64,000 bases of DNA from RGIG2945 sp045540355. Lineage in GTDB: Bacteria > Bacillota > Clostridia > Oscillospirales > Acutalibacteraceae. Where the stretch lies: the NCBI GenBank assembly GCA_045540355.1, contig JAZQHB010000072.1:65865-129864 (forward strand), read 5' to 3'. The position numbers were made by a program, and so were the translations under genes. Positions 1-8,096 of the stretch are shown here, piece by piece (position 1 is the stretch's first letter; every line of letters begins with the position of its first letter). The notes beneath the pieces were generated by a model that saw only the letters and a list, made by a program, of their open reading frames with translations, was not told the DNA's origin and searched no databases.

Positions 1-393
1 GAGAATTTTATCGGCGAATGTACCGTGTTGACGGTTCGCAAGGGTGCGATAACGGGCGAGTATGTCGATAACAATTTCCCCGAATGTGAACGCCTTTTGC
101 TAAAAAGTGAGGGTAAAGCATATTTCACCGATGACGGTGCTTATGCAGCTGCGGCACTCGGATATAAGCTTATAGGTACTGATAATTTGTCCGTCGGTAC
201 TCACGGTGCACAGACAAGACCTCACAGAGCATTTTTATCTGAAAATATCAGCATCTTGGAGGGCTTGAAGCTCGACGAAGCAGAGGACGGAAGATACTTC
301 CTTGTAGCACTGCCAATGAAAAACTCGGGTCTTGACGGTGCAATCACAAGAGCTGTTTTAATCAAAAGCGATATTGTTTGGTATAGCAAATAA
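1..393 (+). CDS. Cyclase family protein (kynurenine formamidase-like), 5'-truncated
   Basis: The reading frame is open to the left window edge, so this is the C-terminal part (about 130 codons) of a longer gene. The visible part carries family features: a run giving GYKLIGTDNLSVG, a following His (PHRAFLSENISILEGL), and the late stretch LDGAITRAVLI that resembles the DGSPxRAVLI end of the cyclase/kynurenine formamidase superfamily (Pfam Cyclase, PF04199). Members are metal-dependent hydrolases of amides or cyclic substrates, but the N-terminal metal-binding HxGTHxDxPxH motif lies outside the window, so substrate and activity cannot be judged. It ends at TAA, just before a strong hairpin that it shares with the convergent comM gene. 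Family assignment is moderately sure; the function is unknown. Confidence 0.7.
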   Translation, partial: ENFIGECTVLTVRKGAITGEYVDNNFPECERLLLKSEGKAYFTDDGAYAAAALGYKLIGTDNLSVGTHGAQTRPHRAFLSENISILEGLKLDEAEDGRYFLVALPMKNSGLDGAITRAVLIKSDIVWYSK

Positions 394-397
394 AAAC

Positions 398-429
398 AAG
401 CCTGTCGGATAAAACCGGCAGGCTTCTTT
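398..429. terminator. Bidirectional terminator between cyclase gene and comM
   Basis: An 11-bp stem (398-408 with 415-425, one G-U pair) with a six-base loop and a short T-rich tail lies between two convergent genes. Confidence 0.75.
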
Positions 430-435
430 AGTTTA

Positions 436-1971
436 TTACAATCCCCAATAATTCTGGTCAAGAATTCTATACATAACCGCTTCGCTGATATGTTCAGAGG
501 TTATTTGCTCTGAACCTGCAAGGTCTGCAATTGTTCTTGCTGTGCGGAGGATTTTATCGTGTGCTCTTGCTGAAAGTCCGAGGGTTTCGAATACCCTTTC
601 CAAGAGTAAAATCGCTTCTCTGTCAGGGTTGCAGAATTGTCTTGTCAGTGCAGGTGTCAGCTTCGCGTTACAGGTGACACCGGTACCTTTATAGCGTTCA
701 AGCTGAATCTGTCTTGCTGCATTGACTCTCTCACGAATCACAGCAGATTTTTCACCCGAAGAACGCTTGCTGTTCATGTCCTGAAAACTTACCGCAGGCA
801 CTTCTATGTGAATGTCAATTCTGTCAAGCAACGGACCTGAAACCTTTGAAAGATAACGGGATGCGGAGTGTTTGGTGCATATACATTGTTTGGTGGGGTG
901 ACCGAAATATCCGCACGGACAAGGATTCATTGCACAAACGAGCATAAATGAGCTCGGATATGTAAAGGTGCCGAGTGCACGGCTTATGGTGATTTCATTA
1001 TCTTCAATCGGTTGACGGAGTGTTTCCATCGCAAGTCTTGTGAATTCGGGCAGTTCATCAAGGAACAAGACGCCGTTGTGTGCAAGTGAGATTTCACCGG
1101 GCTTCGGAATTGCACCGCCGCCCGAGAGACCTATGTTTGAAATGTTGTGGTGCGGTGAACGGAAGGGTCGTTTGGTTATCAAAGGGGTGTCTGACCTCAA
1201 AAGTCCCGCAACCGAATATATCATTGTAGTTTCCAAGGATTCCTCAAATGACATCGAGGGGAGAATCGACGGAAGTCTTTTGGCAAGCATACTTTTACCT
1301 GAGCCGGGAGGACCGATCATCAGAATATTATGACCGCCCGCTGCGGCAATTTCAAGAGCTCGTTTAGCGGCATACTGTCCCTGAACATCTGAAAAGTCGG
1401 GGAGATCCTCATCGATATTGTCAATCGGTGTTGTATTGTGTGCAATTACATCAAGCGGTGCAAAGCCCGTAAGGTGGTCAACAAGCTGAGAAACATGGCT
1501 GACAGGATAAATCTCAATTTCGTTAACAACTGATGCTTCGAGTGCGTTTTCCGCCGGAATGTAGATTTTTCTGATATTGAGGTCACGGGCCTTTATAACC
1601 ATAGGCAGAACACCGTTGACCCTACGGACGGTGCCGTCAAGTGATAATTCACCGATAAAAGCGGAATCTGACAAATCACAGTGTAATTGTTCACTTGCTT
1701 TTAAAAGTGCAACAATCATCGGCAAATCATAGTGCGAGCCTTCCTTGCGAATGTCGGCAGGGGCGAGGTTCAGAGTGATTCTACAAACAGGAAATTTGAA
1801 AAGACAGTTGACCAATGCAGCATGAATTCTTTCTTTTGCTTCGCTGACAGATGCATCGGGTAAACCTACGATATCAAATCTCGGCAAGCCGCGAGATGTA
1901 TTGGCTTCAACCGTTACTTCAAATGATTTAAGCCCCGAAAGACCTATACTGTTTACTTTGGTAAAAATAAT
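436..1971 (-). CDS. comM: ComM/YifB-family Mg-chelatase-like AAA+ ATPase
   Basis: YifB/ComM proteins are AAA+ ATPases; in naturally transforming bacteria ComM is a branch-migration helicase acting on incoming DNA. The order is an N-terminal ChlI-like domain (VGLPDASVSEAKERI), Walker A GPPGSGKS (about residues 220-227), Walker B VLFLDELPEF, and a C-terminal Mg-chelatase domain ending near the stop. The first usual-type codon is a TTG at 1887, but starting there would delete the family's conserved opening. Upstream in the same frame the DNA encodes KVNSIGLSGLKSFEVTVEA and then GLP, which matches the family. The frame then reaches the TAA that ends the upstream yfbR-like gene, with no ATG, GTG or TTG in between. 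A ribosome site AAGGA (1982-1978) precedes three ATT codons at 1974-1966, so I place the start at ATT near 1971, giving about 511 residues, the usual length. The exact start is inferred. Confidence 0.88.
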   Translation of the reverse strand: MIFTKVNSIGLSGLKSFEVTVEANTSRGLPRFDIVGLPDASVSEAKERIHAALVNCLFKFPVCRITLNLAPADIRKEGSHYDLPMIVALLKASEQLHCDLSDSAFIGELSLDGTVRRVNGVLPMVIKARDLNIRKIYIPAENALEASVVNEIEIYPVSHVSQLVDHLTGFAPLDVIAHNTTPIDNIDEDLPDFSDVQGQYAAKRALEIAAAGGHNILMIGPPGSGKSMLAKRLPSILPSMSFEESLETTMIYSVAGLLRSDTPLITKRPFRSPHHNISNIGLSGGGAIPKPGEISLAHNGVLFLDELPEFTRLAMETLRQPIEDNEITISRALGTFTYPSSFMLVCAMNPCPCGYFGHPTKQCICTKHSASRYLSKVSGPLLDRIDIHIEVPAVSFQDMNSKRSSGEKSAVIRERVNAARQIQLERYKGTGVTCNAKLTPALTRQFCNPDREAILLLERVFETLGLSARAHDKILRTARTIADLAGSEQITSEHISEAVMYRILDQNYWGL

Positions 1972-1983
1972 AATCAGTCCTTG

Positions 1984-2565
1984 TTATCTTAATTGGTCAA
2001 GCGTGAGAGAGTAGCCCTCGATGAAATCTTCCAGAAAAACTTCGGCCTCTGGCATATTTAATGAATGTATAAGATTTTCTGTACTTTCTGCTGCGGTGCT
2101 GAAATCTGAATTACCTGCTTTTTGTTCCTCAATACACTTGATAAGTGCGGAAATTTTATCAGCTGCTTTTACGAATTTCCATAGCTCTTTGTCTGTATCC
2201 TTGTGGAAGAATAAGTCCTTGTAATCCTCTTTGAGATAGTCGGGTAAAAGTTCAATCAAACGCTTGCAAGCAGCGTCTTCAACCTTATCATAAGCAGCCT
2301 TAACATCTTCGTTGAAATATTTGACGGGTGTCGGCATATCACCGGTAAGAATTTCGGGTACATCGTGATAAATCGCCATAAGAGCAACCTTTTCTGCATT
2401 TATATCACCACCGAATCTGCGATTGTGAATGGTTGCCAGAGCGTGGGCTATCATGGCGACCTCAAGACTGTGTTCGGATAGATTTTCCTTGTGTGTATTA
2501 CGCATAAGTGCCCAACGGTTTATGTATTTCATTCTTGAAAGCATAGCGAAAAAATTGCTCGACAA
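1984..2565 (-). CDS. yfbR: YfbR-like 5'-deoxynucleotidase (HD domain)
   Basis: This closely resembles E. coli YfbR, a metal-dependent HD-domain enzyme that dephosphorylates deoxynucleoside 5'-monophosphates in nucleotide salvage. Hallmarks are FFAMLSRMKYINRWALMRN, SEHSLEVAMIAHALA (His32), the metal pair YHD (His67-Asp68), EILTGDMPTPVKYF and a late Asp (about 136) in KAADKISALIK; spacing agrees with the E. coli enzyme. The predicted length is 193 residues. I chose the TTG at 2565: the AAGGAG site sits eight bases upstream of it, whereas the GTG at 2574 would overlap that site, and the TTG start aligns with the family N-terminus. It is the first gene of an operon with comM, which begins in the same frame just after this gene's TAA. 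Confidence 0.88.
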   Translation of the reverse strand: MSSNFFAMLSRMKYINRWALMRNTHKENLSEHSLEVAMIAHALATIHNRRFGGDINAEKVALMAIYHDVPEILTGDMPTPVKYFNEDVKAAYDKVEDAACKRLIELLPDYLKEDYKDLFFHKDTDKELWKFVKAADKISALIKCIEEQKAGNSDFSTAAESTENLIHSLNMPEAEVFLEDFIEGYSLTLDQLR

Positions 2566-2588
2566 AATAATCACTCCTTATAACAGAT

Positions 2589-2617
2589 ATTATAAATATA
2601 AAGGCGTATTGTGTCAA
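2589..2617 (-). promoter_or_regulatory. SigA-type promoter of yfbR-comM
   Basis: On the minus strand TTGACA (2617-2612), a 17-base spacer and TATAAT (2594-2589) form a consensus promoter, placed just before the yfbR ribosome site. It is back to back with the rpe promoter. Confidence 0.75.
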
Positions 2618-2628
2618 CTTTTTAATGC

Positions 2629-2657
2629 TTGACCTTTTAAAAATAAATTGGTAAAAT
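2629..2657 (+). promoter_or_regulatory. SigA-type promoter of rpe
   Basis: TTGACC (2629-2634), 17 bases, then TAAAAT (2652-2657). Transcription should start near 2664, which argues against the ATG at 2661 being the rpe start. Confidence 0.65.
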
Positions 2658-2687
2658 TAAATGAATATGTTATCGGGAGGTTTTATG

Positions 2688-3344
2688 ATGATTAAGATTG
2701 CACCCTCAATTCTTGCAAGTGATTTTTCGATATTGGGTGAGGAAGTAAAACGAATGACAGACTGCGGTGCGGACTATATTCATATTGATGTTATGGACGG
2801 TAATTTTGTACCCAATATCAGCCTCGGTGCACCTATAGTGAAAGCAATAAGAAGATGGACCGATCTTACATTTGATGTGCATCTTATGATAAATGACCCT
2901 AAAAAATATGCCCCTGACTTCATAAAAGCAGGAGCTGATATTATTGTGTTTCATCTTGAGTCACAAAGTGATGTGAATGAAACAATCGGCGTTATTAAAG
3001 AAAGCGGTACAAAGGTTGGTATAAGCATAAAACCCAATACGCAAGCTGAAGAAATTTTTCCGTATCTTGATAAAATTGATATGGTACTTGTTATGACGGT
3101 TGAACCGGGCTTCGGCGGTCAGAGCTTTATGGAAGATATGATGCCTAAAGTCAAAAAAATCAAGGAGGAAATCGAAAGACGGAATCTTGATATTGATATT
3201 CAGGTTGACGGCGGAATTGCCGAGAATACCATTGAAAAAGCGGCGAAGGCCGGTGCTAATGTATTTGTAGCAGGAAGTGCTGTTTTTAATGCCGAAGACC
3301 CTGCGGAAATGATTGCAAAACTAAGAAAGCTTGCCGGGGGATAA
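2688..3344 (+). CDS. rpe: Ribulose-phosphate 3-epimerase
   Basis: This cytoplasmic TIM-barrel enzyme interconverts ribulose 5-phosphate and xylulose 5-phosphate in the pentose phosphate pathway. The 218-residue product has the family motifs APSILASDF at the start, HIDVMDGNFVPN (metal ligands His and Asp), DVHLMI, VMTVEPGFGGQSF and QVDGGI followed by GANVFVAGSAVF, the phosphate-binding end of the barrel. The GGGAGG site at 2675-2680 fits ATG 2688 (or 2685) rather than the ATG at 2661, which lies at or before the predicted transcription start. Its 3' end overlaps the convergent mecA gene by 24 bases. Confidence 0.96.
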   Translation: MIKIAPSILASDFSILGEEVKRMTDCGADYIHIDVMDGNFVPNISLGAPIVKAIRRWTDLTFDVHLMINDPKKYAPDFIKAGADIIVFHLESQSDVNETIGVIKESGTKVGISIKPNTQAEEIFPYLDKIDMVLVMTVEPGFGGQSFMEDMMPKVKKIKEEIERRNLDIDIQVDGGIAENTIEKAAKAGANVFVAGSAVFNAEDPAEMIAKLRKLAGG

Positions 3345-3890
3345 TCTTTGAATGGCGGAGTCGGGAATCAGGAGTTTCCAATGCTCTTTTGTATGGGCGG
3401 CAAAAAGCTCATTTTCACCGACAGCAAAGCTGTATTGTGACAAAAGCTGCTTGACTTCGGAGAATCCGAAGGTCGGTTGTACTACAAGTCTGTATTTTTT
3501 ATCAAGTGAATAAAGCTGTGATGAAAACGGTATCTTGTTATTCAATGCGTTTGCAAGGTCGAAAAGACAGTCGATATTCTCGAACTCGTATGTAAGCTCA
3601 CGATTTTCCTTTTTAATCTGTAAAAGCTTTTGGGTCGAGGCGGGATCCATTATGGTGAAAAATAAAAGACAACCGCCTGATAATTTGGGTATAGCTTCAA
3701 CTATCAGTCGCGAGGTTGGGTCAATATCCTTGTGAAGTGCGTCGCGAGCTTTATCAAGTATTATGTGAATAACTCTGCGTGTTTCAATGTTGGAATAATC
3801 CATATCCTCAAAGGTTATATCGAGCTCTGTCATATCCTTTGAGCTAAGGTCAACGATGATTTGATTGTTCTCAATAGCTTCAATGTTCAA
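3321..3890 (-). CDS. mecA: MecA-like adaptor protein
   Basis: MecA proteins are cytoplasmic adaptors that deliver substrates to the ClpC unfoldase and, in Bacillus, target the competence regulator ComK. The 189-residue product has the two-part MecA shape: an N-terminal segment (MNIEAIENNQIIVDLSSKDM), a middle linker with RRVIHIILDKARDAL and RLIVEAIPKLSGGCLLFFT, and a C-terminal domain (ENIDCLFDLANAL, LYSLDKKYRLVV). It is quite diverged from Bacillus MecA. The start is TTG at 3890, six bases after GGAGGG. A clpC gene lies at 55.7 kb, so the partner is encoded in the same window. Adaptor function is inferred from the family. Confidence 0.78.
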   Translation of the reverse strand: MNIEAIENNQIIVDLSSKDMTELDITFEDMDYSNIETRRVIHIILDKARDALHKDIDPTSRLIVEAIPKLSGGCLLFFTIMDPASTQKLLQIKKENRELTYEFENIDCLFDLANALNNKIPFSSQLYSLDKKYRLVVQPTFGFSEVKQLLSQYSFAVGENELFAAHTKEHWKLLIPDSAIQRLSPGKLS

Positions 3891-3947
3891 AATGGTCCCT
3901 CCCTCAAGTGCAGTATGCCGTAGCCGATTATCATCGGTTATATTACT

Positions 3948-3976
3948 ATATTATTACGCAGATGGTATTTGTGCAA
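3948..3976 (-). promoter_or_regulatory. Promoter of mecA
   Basis: Minus strand: TTGCAC (3976-3971), 17 bases, TAATAT (3953-3948), about 60 bases before the mecA start. Confidence 0.5.
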
Positions 3977-3999
3977 TGAATAAATAATGGAAAACAGAA

Positions 4000-4039
4000 A
4001 ACAGGCTGTAAAAAACTTTGATGTTTTTTACAGCCTGTT
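4000..4039 (-). terminator. Terminator of the pseudokinase gene
   Basis: A perfect 17-bp stem (4000-4016 with 4023-4039) with a six-base loop, followed on the minus strand by TTTTCTGTTTTCC. It lies eight bases past the stop of the 4047-5819 gene. Confidence 0.8.
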
Positions 4040-4046
4040 AAATCTT

Positions 4047-5819
4047 TTATTGAGTTACAACACCTGTGCCGGATGTTGTTGACTGATTATCTGAAGTGAG
4101 AGATTCTTCAGATGTTCCTGTCGGGTCTTCTGTTGAAGGCTCGGGAGTTGTTGTGCTTGGGAGAGTGGTTGTTGTAACAACTGAATAAACCTTTATCCAG
4201 AGATCCTGACCAACCTCATAAGTGTTACCGGGTGTGAGGTTAAGCTCTGCTACTGTATTGGGTACATATTCGCCGTGGTTGGGAATGTATTTGATATGGC
4301 AGTTGAATTTTGTAAGAAGCTTCTCGGCATCGTTTATTTTCATGCCGACAACATTTTCAAGAATTACGGTGGGCTTACCTAAGCTTATGGTAAGTGTAAT
4401 GGTTGAACCGTGTTCTACCGTTGAGCCGGGTTCAAGGTCCTGGTCAAAAACATAACCTTTGGCGACATTTTCGTTAACTTCATTTATGGTCTTGATTTTG
4501 AGAGAATCGCCGAGAATTTTCTTAGCACGATCCAATGTAACATTATCACTTCTGAAGTTGGGAACGATAACGGGTTCGAGTTCGGTAGAGGAGGTGTTGT
4601 CTTCATTTTGAATTTTCGGCTCGATAAGTCCCCAATCGTCACCGAAAAGGAAGAGTACGGTACCTAAAGAAACAATAACGCAGACAACGAAGGAAATCAA
4701 TGTGACCTGCCACGAACGCAAACCTTTGCGTTTTCTTGTTACCATTCTTTCGGAAGGGATTGAAATGGTTTCCTCGGGGATGCGTTCTGCAACTGTAACG
4801 GGAGAGGAGGCTGCTGCTGCAACCGGAGAAGCTGAAAGCTCTGCACGAAGCTGGTCAACCGTATGCGTTCTGTCGCCGGGAAGAATCTGCAAACCGTTGA
4901 CAAGACCGTTTATTACATAAGCCGGCAACTGTTCGGCAAATTTACCGGGCACCATAAGTCTGTCGTTCGATGCTCTGGTCGGAGCTTCAATCGGGTCGCT
5001 TCCTATAAGTGAACGGTAAAGCACTGCGGAGAAAGAATACACATCAGTCCATGTGCCTTGCCGTTGGTCAGACGCGTACTGCTCCAAAGCAGAATAGCCG
5101 GGGAACAGCTGGGGTGTAAGTTCACTGTTAGAGGTTCTTATCTGACTGATGCTGAAACCGGTGATTCTCAGCTTGCCGTCATTGCCCATGATTAAGTTTG
5201 TCGGAGAAATTGCTCTGTGGATAATGCCTGACGAATGAAGAGTGCCCAATGTCGAAAGAACGGGCATAAACAAACTGCGTGCTTTTTCCCAAGGTATATA
5301 TCCGGTAGGAATTGTAAGAAGATAATCTCTCAATGTTGTTGTGCCGGGATTTTCATAGACGGCATAAGCGGTATTATTATCTTCTACAACATCAATTACG
5401 GAGATGAGTGAGGAAAGACCTCTTAAACGCATAAGCTGATTCCACATCTCAAGAAAGCTCTGTAAACAGTCATCAAAAAGACTTTCTGACCCGAGCAACA
5501 CGGTTATTTTTAATTCCTTGTCACGACGCGTTGCAATAGCGTCAGGAAAGAATTCACGGAGAAGAACAGGAGCTTTTTTGCCCATGTCCCATGCCATGTA
5601 GGTTGCACCGTCACCGTTATACTCAAGAAGCTTTCCGACGAGATATCTGTATCCGACAACCGAACGAATCGGAAGATACGGAGCTATCTGTTTGGAGTTA
5701 CTGTTGAAGCCGCAAAACGGACATTCTTCAGCAGGACCGATTTCTTTCATACAACTCATACAAAGGTCATCAGTATTTATCATAATAATTTCCATTGCCT
5801 TTCCGACTGCGATGAACAT
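4047..5819 (-). CDS. Zinc-ribbon, kinase-fold (probable pseudokinase) membrane protein with two PASTA domains
   Basis: The predicted product has 590 residues. A CxxC pair (Cys20/23 and Cys33/36) forms a zinc ribbon, followed by a Ser/Thr-kinase-like domain (about 50-330), a linker, one membrane helix (WQVTLISFVVCVIVSLGTVL), two extracellular PASTA repeats and a Thr/Ser-rich tail. PASTA kinases sense muropeptides or lipid II and control wall growth. Here the active-site signatures are changed: the VAIK Lys appears as Arg (VLLREF), HRD is HRA at 201-203 (catalytic Asp lost) and DFG is GFS at 221-223, although the loop Asn (SPTNL) remains. I therefore expect a pseudokinase or sensor rather than a normal kinase. 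ATG 5819 was chosen because GAGGAG sits seven bases upstream. It is divergent from the dcw operon, which suits a wall-sensing role, but that is inference. Confidence 0.85.
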   Translation of the reverse strand: MFIAVGKAMEIIMINTDDLCMSCMKEIGPAEECPFCGFNSNSKQIAPYLPIRSVVGYRYLVGKLLEYNGDGATYMAWDMGKKAPVLLREFFPDAIATRRDKELKITVLLGSESLFDDCLQSFLEMWNQLMRLRGLSSLISVIDVVEDNNTAYAVYENPGTTTLRDYLLTIPTGYIPWEKARSLFMPVLSTLGTLHSSGIIHRAISPTNLIMGNDGKLRITGFSISQIRTSNSELTPQLFPGYSALEQYASDQRQGTWTDVYSFSAVLYRSLIGSDPIEAPTRASNDRLMVPGKFAEQLPAYVINGLVNGLQILPGDRTHTVDQLRAELSASPVAAAASSPVTVAERIPEETISIPSERMVTRKRKGLRSWQVTLISFVVCVIVSLGTVLFLFGDDWGLIEPKIQNEDNTSSTELEPVIVPNFRSDNVTLDRAKKILGDSLKIKTINEVNENVAKGYVFDQDLEPGSTVEHGSTITLTISLGKPTVILENVVGMKINDAEKLLTKFNCHIKYIPNHGEYVPNTVAELNLTPGNTYEVGQDLWIKVYSVVTTTTLPSTTTPEPSTEDPTGTSEESLTSDNQSTTSGTGVVTQ

Positions 5820-5909
5820 TGAATTACTCCTCGTTGCAGTCTGACGAGGATAGGTTTCGTTTTGAAAAATTGATAACACGAAACACATTCATAGTATATA
5901 TCAAGCTAA

Positions 5910-5939
5910 ATAATACCAAAAATAAAGGGCGTTTGTCAA
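5910..5939 (-). promoter_or_regulatory. Promoter of the PASTA pseudokinase gene
   Basis: Minus strand: TTGACA (5939-5934), 18 bases, TATTAT (5915-5910). The 5820-6152 gap holds this promoter and the divergent mraZ promoter; nothing else was recognised in it. Confidence 0.6.
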
Positions 5940-6067
5940 ATTTTATGTGAGTATTGTATTTACTTTGTAATTAGTTGTAACTTTTTTATACGAAAAATCC
6001 TTATTTATCAAGGATTTTTGTCCTGAAAATCAACTGAAAAAAATTTGAATTAAATAGTTAAAACCTA

Positions 6068-6096
6068 TTGCAATTTTTAAAGCTTTGTTATATAAT
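6068..6096 (+). promoter_or_regulatory. Main promoter of the dcw operon
   Basis: TTGCAA (6068-6073), 17 bases, TATAAT (6091-6096). Downstream, AAAGTGG (6115-6121) and AAAAGGTGGAGGTG (6134-6147) are GTGG-containing repeats in the position where MraZ autoregulatory sites lie in other bacteria. The operator idea is tentative. Confidence 0.75.
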
Positions 6097-6152
6097 AGTT
6101 GACACAAGGTGATGAAAGTGGCTTTTAGGCAATAAAAGGTGGAGGTGAAGTG

Positions 6153-6599
6153 ATGTCGGGCAGAAGTTTTGCAGGCAGATATGATGTAAAATTTGACAGT
6201 AAGCAGCACAGAGCATCGGTTCCGATTGAACTTCGTGCGATACTGGGTGAAACTTTCATTATCAGCAAACCCGCTGTTTCTGAGAAATGCCTTTTTGCCT
6301 ATACATCGGAGTATTGGGGTCAGCTGCTTGAGGAAGTCAGTGAGAAAAGCTCTACTGCAAATGCAAGAAGACACCAAAGAGCACTCGGTGCAAACTCAAA
6401 GATAGTTTCAACCGATAAGCAGGGTCGTGTGACAATTCCCGAATTTCTCTGCACAAAGGTTGATTTGGAAGATATAGAAAAGGTTCTTTTTATCGGTGCA
6501 GGCAGACGAATTGAAATCTGGAATCCCGAAGTATTCGAAGAAGAAATGGCTAAGATTGAAAATCTTGAAGATGATGAAGAACTTGACTATCATTTTTAA
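6153..6599 (+). CDS. mraZ: Transcriptional regulator MraZ
   Basis: MraZ is a DNA-binding protein built from two AbrB/SpoVT-like swapped-hairpin domains; it binds repeats upstream of its own operon and represses or activates dcw expression. The 148-residue product has two such domains (GRYDVKFDSKQHRASVPIEL and STDKQGRVTIPEFL), close to the usual length. ATG 6153 is preceded at seven bases by GGAGG; an overlapping GTG at 6150 is less likely. It is first in the cluster, 27 bases before rsmH, which is the conserved order. The acidic C-terminal tail (ENLEDDEELDYHF) is variable in the family. Confidence 0.94.
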   Translation: MSGRSFAGRYDVKFDSKQHRASVPIELRAILGETFIISKPAVSEKCLFAYTSEYWGQLLEEVSEKSSTANARRHQRALGANSKIVSTDKQGRVTIPEFLCTKVDLEDIEKVLFIGAGRRIEIWNPEVFEEEMAKIENLEDDEELDYHF

Positions 6600-6626
6600 A
6601 AAGAACTGAAAGGAATGGCTGAAGCA

Positions 6627-7550
6627 ATGAATTTTGTCCACATACCGGTTTTGTTCAATGAATCAATAGATGCCTTGAATATAGCCGAGGATAAAATTTA
6701 TGTAGATTGCACGGCAGGCGGCGGCGGACACAGCTCAGCGATTGCAGAAAAGCTTACAACAGGCAAGCTTATTGCGATAGACCAAGACCCCGAAGCTGTT
6801 GAAGTTCTAAAAAAACGGTTTAAAGATAATAATAATGTAATAGTTGTCCATGATAACTTTTCAAATCTTAAAAATATTTTAAAGAGTTTAAATATTGATT
6901 CTGTTGCGGGTATTCTTGCTGATTTGGGAGTAAGTTCGCATCAGCTTGATACTGCAGACAGGGGTTTTTCTTTTCATTACGAAGCACCGCTTGATATGAG
7001 AATGAGCAAAGAGGGCGTGACGGCGGCATTTTTGGTTAACACAATGTCAGTCGGCGAGCTTTGTAAGATTATTTCGGATTACGGTGAAGAAAAATATGCA
7101 ATGTCAATTGCAAGAAATATAGTAAAATACAGAGAAACAAAAGAAATAGAAACAACCACGGAGTTGGCCGAGATTATAAAAAACTCAGTACCCATGAAAG
7201 TAAGGCGAGACGGTCATCCGGCGAGAAAAACATTTCAGGCATTAAGAATTGCGGTAAACGGAGAGTTGGATATACTCGAAGAATCTGTCAACACAATGTT
7301 CAATTCTTTAGAGACAGGCGGAAGATTGGCAATAATCAGCTTCCATTCTCTTGAAGACAGATGTATAAAGAAATGTTTTTCAGCTTTTTGCGAGGGTTGC
7401 ACTTGCCCTCCGGAGTTTCCGATTTGTATATGCGGGAACACACCGAAAGGAAAGCTTGTTTTCAAGCACAAGACAGCAAAAAAGGACGAGCTTGAAAACA
7501 ATCACAGAAGCAGGAGTGCAAAATTAAGGGCGATAGAGAAAATAAAGTAA
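6627..7550 (+). CDS. rsmH: 16S rRNA (cytosine-1402-N4)-methyltransferase RsmH (MraW)
   Basis: This SAM-dependent enzyme methylates N4 of C1402 in 16S rRNA to tune decoding at the P site. The 307-residue product has HIPVLFNESIDAL at its start, the SAM-binding VDCTAGGGGHSSAI, AIDQDPEAVEV, GILADLGVSSHQLD, and IISFHSLEDRCIKKCF near the C-terminus, all family signatures. ATG 6627 suits the family N-terminus; the ATG at 6615 would directly abut the AAGGA site. It lies between mraZ and ftsL in the conserved order. Confidence 0.96.
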   Translation: MNFVHIPVLFNESIDALNIAEDKIYVDCTAGGGGHSSAIAEKLTTGKLIAIDQDPEAVEVLKKRFKDNNNVIVVHDNFSNLKNILKSLNIDSVAGILADLGVSSHQLDTADRGFSFHYEAPLDMRMSKEGVTAAFLVNTMSVGELCKIISDYGEEKYAMSIARNIVKYRETKEIETTTELAEIIKNSVPMKVRRDGHPARKTFQALRIAVNGELDILEESVNTMFNSLETGGRLAIISFHSLEDRCIKKCFSAFCEGCTCPPEFPICICGNTPKGKLVFKHKTAKKDELENNHRSRSAKLRAIEKIK

Positions 7551-7569
7551 GATGTAATGGGAGAAAGCT

Positions 7570-8016
7570 ATGGCAAATTATAATAGTCAGGCGTATGATT
7601 TATCCTTATTTGATATGTCGGCAGCTGAAAAAAGAGCTGAGGAAAAAAGACGCGAGTTCAAGGTAGTTGAACCAAAAAGAAAAACGCAAAATGAAATAAA
7701 GCAGGAAAGGGCAAGGGATGCAAGAATTGTTGCAAGGGTAGCTTTTGTATCCTTGATACTTTTCACTATAATAGGTATGCAGATTTTTGCAAATCTAAGA
7801 TTTAATGAAATTTCCGCACTTTACAAGGAACAGGAAAGACGCTACGAAATTGCGGAAAGTGAGAATGTCAGGTTGCAGATGAAGTTAAATGAAATGATTG
7901 CACCTGAAAAAATTTCCGAGCTTGCGGAAACAAAACTCGGAATGGTACAAAGAGAAAACTATCAAGTAAGCTTTTTTGATTTGTCTGAAGGCGACAGTGT
8001 TGTTCTTAATCAGTAA
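7570..8016 (+). CDS. ftsL: Cell division protein FtsL-like
   Basis: FtsL is a small bitopic divisome protein that forms a coiled-coil complex with DivIC/FtsB and FtsQ/DivIB and activates FtsW-FtsI septal synthesis. The 148-residue product has a basic cytoplasmic part of about 55 residues, one membrane helix (VARVAFVSLILFTIIGMQIF) and an extracellular coiled coil (LYKEQERRYEIAESENVRLQ) ending in a KISELAETKLGM segment typical of FtsL/DivIC. Sequence is poorly conserved in this family, so the call rests on topology and on its place between rsmH and spoVD. Confidence 0.82.
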   Translation: MANYNSQAYDLSLFDMSAAEKRAEEKRREFKVVEPKRKTQNEIKQERARDARIVARVAFVSLILFTIIGMQIFANLRFNEISALYKEQERRYEIAESENVRLQMKLNEMIAPEKISELAETKLGMVQRENYQVSFFDLSEGDSVVLNQ

Positions 8017-8054
8017 TAGTACAGGCTGAATCTTTCATACAAATAAAAAGGCCG

Positions 8055-8096
8055 ACGGGGGTCATGTCGGGACAGACTCCCGTTATTTGATTTTTT
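8055..8096 (+). terminator. Possible attenuator hairpin between ftsL and spoVD
   Basis: A nine-bp stem (8055-8063 with 8075-8083, one G-U) is followed by a TATTTGATTTTTT tract. A second seven-bp hairpin (8109-8115 with 8122-8128) lies before the spoVD ribosome site. The 140-base gap is unusually long for this operon. Whether it attenuates transcription is inferred. Confidence 0.4.
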
